7,008 nt of DNA from an uncultured Collinsella sp. (GTDB lineage Bacteria > Actinomycetota > Coriobacteriia > Coriobacteriales > Coriobacteriaceae). Below are positions 1 through 5,046 of the stretch, piece by piece (the stretch's first letter is position 1; every line of letters begins with the position of its first letter). The translations under genes and the position numbers were made by a program. The notes beneath the pieces were generated by a model, which was given only the letters and a program-made list of their open reading frames with translations, had not been told where the DNA came from and searched no databases. The DNA lies in NCBI GenBank assembly GCA_902482615.1, contig CABTAA010000083.1, forward strand, positions 1 through 7,008, read 5' to 3'.

Positions 1-619
1 GCAGCATCTCGTCGGCAAAGGCCTCGGCGCGCTCGCGACGGACGGGGCTGTCGTCGCTTGCCTCGGTGAGCAGGCACAGGCGCTCGCTGCCTGCAGCGGC
101 CAAGGCGTCTACCAGACCGGCGACCAGCTCACGGTTGTTAGATGTCACTAGATCGACACCGCCGTCGGCAACGTCGCGGTCGAGCAGCACAACAGGCAGA
201 CGTCCCGCTGCCGCGGCGATCGCCTCGTCATTGCCTCCGCAGGTGTTGACGACCAGGCCGTCCACGCCGGCATCGATAAGCCTGGTGAGCGACTCCGCTT
301 CCTTAGCGGGGTCGTTGCCGCTAATGGCCGTCATGAGCGAGCAGCCGCGCGCGGCGGCGCTGACGGAAAGCCCTTCGAGCATGGCGCTGGAGAACGGGTT
401 GGCGATGTCGGCCAGGATCACGCCGATGAGGTTGGTGCGCGAGCTGCGTAGATTGCGCGCGGCGGCACGCGGGCGATAGCCGGTGCGCTCGATGACCTCG
501 GCAATGCGGGCACGGGTCTCCTCGGTCATTTGCCCGGGACGGTTGTTGAGATAGCGCGAGACCGTGGCCGGACTCACGCCCGCCTCGACGGCAATGTCCT
601 TGATTCTCATCTGCGCCAT
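1..619 (-). CDS. LacI-family transcriptional repressor, C-terminus cut by window edge
   Basis: This is a sugar- or metabolite-responsive DNA-binding repressor acting in the cytoplasm. The first 206 codons are visible. Residues 5-24 form the LacI helix-turn-helix (IKDIA, then GVSPATVSRYLN). The hinge region follows at about 49-62 (RPRAAARNLRSSRT). The periplasmic-binding-protein-like core then begins with NLIGVILADIANPFSS at about 63-78, the usual family signature. The ATG at 619 is preferred because GGGG lies about 10 nt upstream and the HTH then starts at the usual distance. In-frame ATGs at 610 and 658 are alternatives. The gene follows the GntR regulator on the same strand after a 124-bp gap, so it may be read through from it or have its own promoter in the AT-rich stretch at 655-690. 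The ligand cannot be told because most of the effector domain, roughly 130 residues, is outside the window. The family call is secure and the regulon unknown. Confidence 0.93.
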   Translation of the reverse strand, partial: MAQMRIKDIAVEAGVSPATVSRYLNNRPGQMTEETRARIAEVIERTGYRPRAAARNLRSSRTNLIGVILADIANPFSSAMLEGLSVSAAARGCSLMTAISGNDPAKEAESLTRLIDAGVDGLVVNTCGGNDEAIAAAAGRLPVVLLDRDVADGGVDLVTSNNRELVAGLVDALAAAGSERLCLLTEASDDSPVRRERAEAFADEML

Positions 620-743
620 AGCGCACCCCGTTTCCCCATTGTCGGCAGCCTGAGCCATTTTAGGCATTTTTTAAAAATCTCAGTTGCAAAACGCTGTAGG
701 TGAGCAGCATCGTTTTTGCGTCTCGAGCAGATGCGATAATGGG

Positions 744-1436
744 CTAGATAGCCGAGTCTTTAGACAGCTCAAAATAGTCGGGATGCAAGGCGATAACCGG
801 GCCCTGCTCCTCGGGCATCAGGTGCAAGTGCGTCTCTGCCAGATAGCTCGCCGCGTCGGTATCGCCCCTCTTAATGGCCTCGAGAATCCGGCGATGCTGC
901 CGACGAATCGGCTCCCAATCCAGGTCCTGCGACACCATACGCAACCAGTTGTATCGCTCAAAATGCGTATTGACGCTCTTCATCCAATCCCACAACATGT
1001 GACGGCCAGCAATCTCAAAACACGTCTCATGGAACAGGTTGTCCAGGTCAAAGAAACGACGCGTTTCGCTATGGTCGAGCGACTCGGACTCGGTAAGAAT
1101 CTGCTCAAGCCGCTGCTTTTGCTCGGGCGAGGAAGCCGAGCAGCATTTAATAAGCACGCTTCTCTCGAGTTTCTCGCGCAAGAAACAGGCGTTCTCGGCA
1201 CGCTCCATGCTGATTTTTGAGACATAGGTGCCGCTTTTGGGACGAGTTTCCACCAGTTCCTGCTCACGCAGGCGCACAAAAGACTCGCGAATGGGCGTGC
1301 GCCCGATTCCCGTCTCCTTTTCCAGACCAATCGCCGAAAGGCGCGTGCCGGGCTTGAGCTCGGCATAGATAATCTTGGAGCGTAATGCGTTGTATGCCTG
1401 ATCTTGCAGGCTCTGATAATGCTGGTGCTGTTCCAT
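744..1436 (-). CDS. GntR-family (FadR/FCD subfamily) transcriptional regulator
   Basis: A cytoplasmic ligand-responsive regulator of 230 residues, the normal length for FadR-type GntR proteins. Residues about 8-75 form the winged helix-turn-helix, with the recognition segment GIGRTPIRESFVRL at 43-56 and the wing RPKSGTYV at 65-72. The C-terminal all-helical FCD domain carries the expected metal ligands: Asp132 and His136 (D-x3-H in DNLFHE), His181 (RRQHRR) and His203 (AETHLH). It probably binds a carboxylate metabolite through a divalent metal. The ATG at 1436 is chosen because GAGGG sits 5-6 nt upstream. A longer frame begins with TTG at 1481, but that codon overlaps a -10-like TAGTAT (1486-1481, minus strand) and has no ribosome site, so it is unlikely. 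No convincing -35 was found for that -10. The nearest same-strand gene is the LacI regulator downstream. The target pathway is not visible. Confidence 0.93.
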   Translation of the reverse strand: MEQHQHYQSLQDQAYNALRSKIIYAELKPGTRLSAIGLEKETGIGRTPIRESFVRLREQELVETRPKSGTYVSKISMERAENACFLREKLERSVLIKCCSASSPEQKQRLEQILTESESLDHSETRRFFDLDNLFHETCFEIAGRHMLWDWMKSVNTHFERYNWLRMVSQDLDWEPIRRQHRRILEAIKRGDTDAASYLAETHLHLMPEEQGPVIALHPDYFELSKDSAI

Positions 1437-1498
1437 AAAGCCCTCGGATAAACCCTCGGTTAGTCGAATACCACCATGCAATACTATCGCATCGACAC

Positions 1499-1539
1499 GC
1501 CCCAGCTCCCAATCAGTCTTTTTGGGGCGGGGCTCTTTT
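1499..1539 (+). terminator. GC-rich hairpin with T-rich tail (terminator-like)
   Basis: Arms 1499-1512 and 1522-1533 can form a stem of about 12 pairs (GCCCC/GGGGC, GC/GC and CCCAA/TTGGG) with two single-base bulges and a 9-nt loop. TCTTTT follows at 1534-1539. This is the form of an intrinsic terminator for rightward transcription, yet no plus-strand gene lies to its left. It may insulate the ATPase cassette, be left from a lost gene, or act as an operator upstream of the GntR gene. The fold is clear by eye; the function is a guess. Confidence 0.35.
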
Positions 1540-1569
1540 AGCTACCCTGGCCCGCAGATCGGCCCCCTT

Positions 1570-1729
1570 GCCACAAAAGTGGCCCATCTACTACGTTAAC
1601 ACGGACAGCCTCGGCCATACCGAAAACCGTGAAAACAAAACCGCAGGTAGGCAGCTTGTCGATTTTCGAAAAAGCCGGCTATGGTTGACCTCTGCGGCTT
1701 AAACGTAGTAGATAGGCCCTATTCGTGGC
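1570..1729. repeat. 160-bp element bounded by 28-bp inverted repeats (MITE- or REP-like)
   Basis: The left arm 1570-1597 and the reverse complement of the right arm 1702-1729 match at 23 of 28 positions without gaps. They share GCCAC at the outer ends, GGCC in the middle and the 12-mer ATCTACTACGTT at the inner ends. The 104-bp interior is non-coding and A-rich. It holds a further pair of CCGCAG/CTGCGG (about 1642 and 1691) and the palindrome TTTTCGAAAA. No convincing target duplication is seen outside the arms. Size and layout fit a non-autonomous miniature element or a large intergenic palindrome. Which of these it is depends on how many copies the genome has. Confidence 0.6.
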
Positions 1730-1856
1730 GCAGCACCACTCCATCCCAAATTGGCACCCCGAGCCCTCGTGAGTTGCCAACAAGCTGTTCGACCAGCGCT
1801 TTATCCGCGCGGCATTTGGAAAATAGCACCACCGCAAAACCCGCGAGTAGCGCTTA

Positions 1857-1927
1857 CTTTGCTATATCTCACTATACTTTGCTATATCTTGCTATACTTT
1901 GCTATATCTTGCTATATCTTGAGCAAA
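1857..1927 (+). repeat. Array of 10-bp repeats (three 20-bp units) ahead of the ATPase gene
   Basis: Three 20-bp units (1857-1876, 1877-1896, 1897-1916) follow one another. The first has two changes; the second and third are identical. Each splits into two decamers of the type YTTGCTATAY, giving six decamers in exact 10-bp phase plus a partial seventh at 1918-1927. The phase places every copy on nearly the same face of the helix. The array contains repeated TATACT/TATATC hexamers that could act as -10 elements, and it ends 10 bp before the ATPase start codon. Its CTTTGCT motif (1857, 1877, 1897) is complementary to AGCAAAG at 1922-1928, which overlaps the ribosome site. It may be a promoter, operator or leader control element prone to copy-number change by strand slippage. 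Confidence 0.85.
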
Positions 1928-1932
1928 GGTGG
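1925..1932 (+). promoter_or_regulatory. Ribosome binding site deciding the ATPase start
   Basis: AAAGGTGG ends 5 nt before ATG 1938 and nearly matches the anti-16S consensus. It favours ATG 1938 over the in-frame GTG at 1929, which lies inside the site. The preceding AGCA gives AGCAAAG (1922-1928), which can pair with CTTTGCT in each upstream repeat unit and so could be masked in the mRNA. Confidence 0.7.
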
Positions 1933-1937
1933 CTCAC

Positions 1938-3029
1938 ATGCAAACAAACCCTTTTAAGCCCACAGCAGGTAAAACACCTCCCACGATTATCGGCCGCGAA
2001 GATGTGCTCGAAGAATTCAATGAGGGCCTCGTCAACGGGCCTGGTGCCCCGGGGCGCCTAATGCGCATAGCCGGCGTCCGTGGAACGGGCAAGACGGTCC
2101 TCCTTGACGAGTGCTCACGTTTGGCGCAAAGCCGTGGCTGGACGGTCATAAAAGAGGTCGCAACCGAGGGACTTTGCCAACGCATTCTCGAACAGCTGCA
2201 GCCCAAATTCCAGGCCAAACACACCAGATTTGAGCCCACCGTAGCTGGCATATCCATCGGCAGCATAGACATTGAGCGAATCGGTCCATCGCTACGCGAC
2301 GCCATGAGACAGACAATATCCAAGAATGAAAATGGCCTGCTCATCACTCTCGACGAGGTTCAAGACGCAGAGCTCGATGAGGTCCGAACGCTCTCTATTG
2401 CGATTCAGCAGGTTATCGGCGAAGACCTTGATATCGCCTTTGTTTTTGCGGGGCTGCCTTCGATGATTGAAAGCATCATCAACGGAAAGACACTTACGTT
2501 TTTGCGCCGTGCCCTCCCCTTTGACCTGAAGGCTGTGGCAGTAACCGAAGTGTCGTACTCCCTCGAGGAAACCATTGAAGCGTCTGGCATGGAGTTGCAG
2601 CCAGGTATTGCCGGCCAACTTGCCGAGGCAACGCAAGGTTATCCTTTCATGATCCAACTCGTTGGATACTACGCATGGCAGTTGGCAAGACGCGCACATA
2701 CACCGATTATTGGAGAAGAAGAAGCCGAGCGCGGCATTGCAACGGCACGCGAACGCTTCTGTGCCATGGTGATTGAGCCCGCGCTACAGCGCATTCCGCC
2801 CACGTGCATCGCTTATCTGCTGAGCATGGCATCTTTGGGGCAGACGAGCTCGACCAGCATGGTTGCCGACGCCCTAAACAAAACGCCTCAACAGGTGAGT
2901 TCCGTCCGCAGCCGCCTGTTAAGAGAATCGATTATCGAGGCTCCCTCGTACGGCAGGGTCTCATTTGCCATCCCCTACATGCGCGACTACCTCTACGAGC
3001 ACAAAGCCGAACTGGAAGTTGAACTGTAG
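1938..3029 (+). CDS. AAA+ ATPase with C-terminal winged-helix region (AAA_16 / COG1672-like)
   Basis: A predicted 363-residue cytoplasmic ATP-dependent protein, possibly DNA-associated. Residues 18-30 (IIGREDVLEEF) are the typical entry of AAA_16/Orc-Cdc6-like ATPases. Walker A is GVRGTGKT at 46-53 with Lys52. Walker B is LLITLDE at 134-140 with Asp139 and Glu140. The sensor-1 strand probably lies in IAFVFAGLPSM (166-176). The lid has the TQGYPFMIQLVG pattern (232-243) common in archaeal-type and STAND-like ATPases. Residues about 288-355 (TSMVADALNKTPQQVSSVRSRLL and following) look like a winged helix. No membrane segment, nuclease or protease motif is seen. The gene stands alone: the nearest neighbours are a repeat array upstream and a palindrome array downstream, and it points away from the GntR gene. 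The domain order resembles Orc1/Cdc6 initiators, but the family is broad and the function is unknown. The ATPase call is strong; a DNA-binding role is inferred. Confidence 0.88.
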   Translation: MQTNPFKPTAGKTPPTIIGREDVLEEFNEGLVNGPGAPGRLMRIAGVRGTGKTVLLDECSRLAQSRGWTVIKEVATEGLCQRILEQLQPKFQAKHTRFEPTVAGISIGSIDIERIGPSLRDAMRQTISKNENGLLITLDEVQDAELDEVRTLSIAIQQVIGEDLDIAFVFAGLPSMIESIINGKTLTFLRRALPFDLKAVAVTEVSYSLEETIEASGMELQPGIAGQLAEATQGYPFMIQLVGYYAWQLARRAHTPIIGEEEAERGIATARERFCAMVIEPALQRIPPTCIAYLLSMASLGQTSSTSMVADALNKTPQQVSSVRSRLLRESIIEAPSYGRVSFAIPYMRDYLYEHKAELEVEL

Positions 3030-3048
3030 AAACGGCAACTGCCCTGCA

Positions 3049-3201
3049 AGACGAAAACCGTTTTCGTACGGATTAAAGCAGACGTAAACGATTTTCGTCT
3101 TGATTTGCGTACGGAATTAAGACGTAAATTGCGCTTTCGTACGCTTATTACCAGACGCAAATTGTTTTCGTCCGGCCATGCGTCCCCAATCTAGACGAAA
3201 A
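3049..3201. repeat. Array of four small palindromes (AGACGnAAA ... TTTnCGT)
   Basis: AGACG begins at 3049, 3080, 3120, 3153 and 3193, with intervals of 31, 40, 33 and 40 bp, i.e. a double unit of about 72 bp. The first four each open a hairpin. One is ACGAAAA/TTTTCGT around CCG (3051-3067, perfect). The next is AGACGTAAA/TTTTCGTCT around CGA (3080-3100, 8 of 9 paired). The third is at 3122-3140, with a bulge. The fourth is GACGCAAA/TTTTCGTC around TTG (3154-3172, 7 of 8). The fifth AGACGAAAA is a half copy. CGTACG-type sequence follows several units. The array starts 20 bp after the ATPase stop and has no T tail typical of terminators. It may bind protein or be a repetitive extragenic palindrome cluster. 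Confidence 0.75.
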
Positions 3202-3605
3202 GAGCCCCGAGCTCGTATTGAACTGCATCCCAATTCTTGGACGGGCGCCGATGCCCTGATCTCTGCCATGTCGAGGTGCGAGATCAAATCCTTGGCGCGC
3301 TCGCCGGAGTGGTATGCCTTGTTCGGCGCCACCTTCCTGTAGAGCTTCTTGAGCTTCGTCTTCCCCTTGTTGCCCGGCGGCATCTCCGTCTCAGGTGGCA
3401 GCCCTAGGAAGGACAGGACGCCGGGCAGGTCGCACAGCATCACGTCCTCGATGTCGGCCTTGGCCGCCAGGTCGACGACTCTCTGCGCTGTCGGCGAGAT
3501 GTTCGGGGTGCTGCTACCGCCCGCTGGTTCGGAAGCTGGCGGGCAGTAGCGGCAGTAGCGGTGTGGCTCGATAGGCCCGAATATCCGTAAGGAAGGTGCT
3601 CGCTC
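3117..3605 (-). pseudogene. Unrecognised ORF remnant joined to the broken integrase end
   Basis: An open minus-strand frame follows the TGA at 3608-3606 and ends with TAA at 3119-3117. From about 3565 to 3220 it shows a clear coding bias, with many G/C third positions (runs such as CTG GCG GCC AAG GCC GAC ATC GAG). Beyond about 3220 it enters the palindrome array and loses that look. The product is hydrophilic, with a basic patch NKGKTKLKKLYRKVAPNKAY and a YCRYC pair near the start. No convincing start codon with a ribosome site lies at the head; the first in-frame ATG is at 3443. I do not recognise the family. The most economical reading is the 3' part of another gene, perhaps from the mobile element, brought against the truncated integrase by deletion. 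It could also be a short functional ORF from 3443. Confidence 0.4.
3513..3550. repeat. 12-bp inverted repeat at the integrase breakpoint
   Basis: GCTACCGCCCGC (3513-3524) and GCGGGCAGTAGC (3539-3550) pair at 11 of 12 positions around a 14-nt loop. In minus-strand RNA the odd pair is a U-G wobble. A GGCAGTAGC/CGGCAGTAGC tandem copy adjoins at 3543-3559. The hairpin sits where recognisable integrase sequence stops, so it may mark or have caused the rearrangement. There is no T tail, so it is unlikely to be an intrinsic terminator. Confidence 0.55.
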
Positions 3606-4461
3606 TCATATGTGCTGATATGCCTCGCCTCGCGAACCTTGGGATGCTTCCTGAGGTAATCCCTCAATTCGAGCCACTCTTTATGCTCATAACGCTTCGA
3701 AATCGTTTCCCCGTCGACAGTTTCCTTCACATAATGGTATGTTCGAACGCCTTCGAACTTGCCGAACCCGTTCTCGACGCTGAAGTTTCTGAACCAGCGC
3801 GAAAACCCATTCAGGTCCATGAAGTTGACTTGGGGATGCCTGTCTTTCGTTCGTTCGAATGAGTGGACGAGCGGAGTGCCTTTGACTTGTTCCAGGCCGA
3901 AGGCTTCCATTTCGCGGGCCTGCTCCTTTTTCCAGAATTCGAGATACGACGTCAGCGTCTCGCTTATCGAGATCCTCCGCACGCTTTTCTTGCTTTTGGG
4001 CGAGCGAACGCTTCGATCGGCCGCGAACTGCTGCTCAATGAGGATGCTTCTGTTCTCGACGGAGACATCGGACCACGTCATCCCGAGGGCTTCTGCCCTT
4101 CTCATGTCGGTGTCGAGCATGAGCATCACGCATGTGATGTGCGCGTCCGGTTCTCGATTGAGTAGGATGTCGAGTAGGCGAGCGGCGTGATGGTTCCTTC
4201 GCGGTTGTCGTGGAACTTTTTTGCGTACGAGCCGACGGTGTCCCTCGATTTTTGGACGTAGGTGCCGCTGTTGAGTTCTGCCTTGTAGGCTTCGAGTGCG
4301 GCGTCGACCTCTCGGCTTTTGGTGGTATGTATGGTCTGCCACGGCGAATAGCGGTATTTGCCCGTGACCGGATCCTTGCCGAGGCTGTGACGGTAGCGCC
4401 ACGTGTATTTGTCGCGGCGTTGCTTCGTTCCTTTGCCTATGACGAGAGGTCGGTCGTTCAT
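3565..4461 (-). pseudogene. Tyrosine recombinase (phage/ICE-type integrase), broken
   Basis: A remnant of a tRNA-targeting site-specific recombinase. The ATG at 4461 has AAGGA 5 nt upstream. Residues about 13-66 (KYTWRYRHSLG ... ALEAYKAELNSG) are an AP2-like arm-DNA-binding domain, and TVGSYAKKFHDNREG opens the core-binding region. At about 4180 the frame changes: TPLA passes directly into RLLDILLN of the catalytic domain in another frame. The original frame stops at 4126. The core-binding domain, about 80-90 residues in relatives, appears deleted. The catalytic half keeps the first Arg motif (DMRRAEALGMTW) and the beta-hairpin lysine region (SPKSKKSVRRI). It then has a lineage-type insertion up to YGYSGL (about 3575), and there homology stops. 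The HxLRH box and the nucleophilic Tyr are absent. It should be inactive. It reads away from the tRNA attachment site with its 5' end nearest to it, as expected for an element integrase. Confidence 0.85.
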
Positions 4462-4534
4462 CGTGTTCCTTGCCTGAAGTGCCTGAGAATCGCGCTCGGT
4501 TGCGCGGAATGGCGCAAAGGGCTGGGGCGGGTGG

Positions 4535-4586
4535 GCATTACCCTTGGTGGTGGGCCCTGCGTGGGGTCACACCCCAAGGGTAATGC
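4535..4586. repeat. Perfect 13-bp inverted repeat upstream of the integrase
   Basis: GCATTACCCTTGG (4535-4547) and CCAAGGGTAATGC (4574-4586) are exact reverse complements around a 26-bp, G-rich centre that can form further short pairs (GGGGT/ACCCC at 4563-4575). There is no T tail on either strand. Its place between the integrase start and the attachment site suggests a regulatory or recombination accessory site, or a small palindromic repeat. The role is unknown. Confidence 0.7.
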
Positions 4587-4613
4587 TCCGCCTGACCGCT
4601 TTCAAGCTCGTTG

Positions 4614-4713
4614 TGGGTCGAATTTGGGTCGAATTATTCCGCGTACTTTTCTTTCGTAAATCTATGAAAACATCAAATGACCTGGAGTTATATTGACTTC
4701 AATTTGGGTCGAA
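4614..4713 (+). repeat. Three direct repeats TGGGTCGAA, candidate integrase arm sites
   Basis: TGGGTCGAA occurs at 4614-4622, 4625-4633 and 4705-4713, all in the same orientation. The first two are 11 bp apart, about one helical turn, and share TGGGTCGAAT. They lie 30-130 bp from the tRNA junction on the element side, where tyrosine integrases with an arm-binding N-terminus place their arm-type sites. This role is inferred from position and repetition. Confidence 0.5.
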
Positions 4714-4738
4714 ATGTCTGAATGAAACAACGTCGTAG

Positions 4739-4787
4739 CGACCTCATAACCCGAAGGTCGGTGGTTCAAATCCGCCCCCCGCGACCA
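4739..4787 (+). other. Element attachment site (att junction) in tRNA-Met
   Basis: tRNA identity starts abruptly at 4743, the first base of the anticodon loop. The five bases before it (GCGAC) cannot pair with CCCGA of the anticodon stem and belong to the element. CGACC (4739-4743) and GGTCG (4756-4760) form an inverted pair around 12 bp, a plausible core-site pair for the integrase. The element lies to the left and the chromosome to the right. The partner att with the rebuilt full tRNA is not in the window. Confidence 0.75.
4743..4787 (+). tRNA. 3' fragment of tRNA-Met (CAU), probably initiator
   Basis: All 3' parts are in order. The anticodon loop CTCATAA has CAT at 4745-4747. Then come the stem arm CCCGA (4750-4754), the variable loop AGGTC (4755-4759), and the T arm GGTGG/CCGCC around TTCAAAT (4760-4776). 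The acceptor strand CCCCGCG (4777-4783), A (4784) and an encoded CCA (4785-4787) complete it. The CCC next to the anticodon loop implies the three G:C pairs typical of initiator tRNA. The acceptor strand ends in G, so a C1 would pair, unlike the usual initiator mismatch. The 5' half (acceptor, D arm, 5' anticodon arm) is absent, so this copy is not functional. Confidence 0.9.
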
Positions 4788-4796
4788 TGAAACTTC

Positions 4797-4828
4797 AGGT
4801 CGGAAGCATAAAAGCTCCCGACCTTTTT
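4797..4828 (+). terminator. Intrinsic terminator of the tRNA locus
   Basis: GGTCGG (4798-4803) pairs with CCGACC (4818-4823), and AGC (4805-4807) with GCT (4814-4816) after one mismatch. The loop is 6 nt and a run of five T follows (4824-4828), then CTTT. It lies 10 bp after the tRNA CCA and marks the original chromosomal side of the junction. The 216 bp from 4831 to 5046 hold no gene or terminator I can support for the leftward MGMT gene, only a weak 6-bp hairpin (5016-5034). Confidence 0.88.
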
Positions 4829-5046
4829 CTTTGTCTAGGGGTTTCGGCATCTCTCGTTCTTTGGGTACCTCGAGGCGGGCAATCAGATAGATGCTTACGA
4901 GTATCATAGGGTCTTTTTACGTCGCGGTCGTGTCTCGTACTGGTGCGCCGCTCTTTGTGGGACGTGTCACTTTGCCATAGGTTGTCCGGCGGCGGGGCGC
5001 AGGTCGTTCCCCGTGGCGTCGCTCCTTTCGACGCTACGCTGCCTGG

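Noticed and set aside
66..479. Plus-strand ORF opposite the LacI gene
   Set aside because: Ser/Arg/Ala-rich shadow of a GC-rich gene. The LacI frame on the minus strand carries the real domain motifs.
655..700. LacI-type operator in the AT-rich gap upstream of the LacI gene
   Set aside because: TTGCAAAACG looks like half of a LacI-family site, but no symmetrical second half is present, so no operator is called.
684..1220. Plus-strand ORF of 178 aa opposite the GntR gene
   Set aside because: No recognisable motif, and it is fully antisense to a convincing FCD-type regulator.
744..1481. Longer GntR form starting at TTG 1481
   Set aside because: No ribosome site; the codon overlaps a -10-like element. 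ATG 1436 has GAGGG at good spacing and gives the usual N-terminus.
1681..2061. Plus-strand ORF of 126 aa with YLAILCYILLYL-type hydrophobic stretch
   Set aside because: The apparent membrane segment is just the decamer array translated. The frame runs into the ATPase gene in another frame and has no ribosome site; the 20-bp unit is not a multiple of three.
3049..3201. CRISPR array
   Set aside because: The repeats are short, imperfect and themselves palindromic, with 31-40 bp steps, no constant-length unique spacers and no cas genes.
4210..4659. Plus-strand ORF of 149 aa over the integrase start and att region
   Set aside because: It crosses the integrase N-terminus, the 13-bp palindrome and the arm repeats, and has no family features.
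4662..4907. Minus-strand ORF of 81 aa containing ADLNHRPSGYEV
   Set aside because: It is the antisense reading of the tRNA-Met 3' half and its terminator. This phrase is a well-known false protein produced by tRNA antisense strands.
5016..5034. Terminator for the MGMT gene (GCGTCG/CGACGC hairpin)
   Set aside because: The stem is only 6 bp and no T run follows on the minus strand, so a terminator is not supported.
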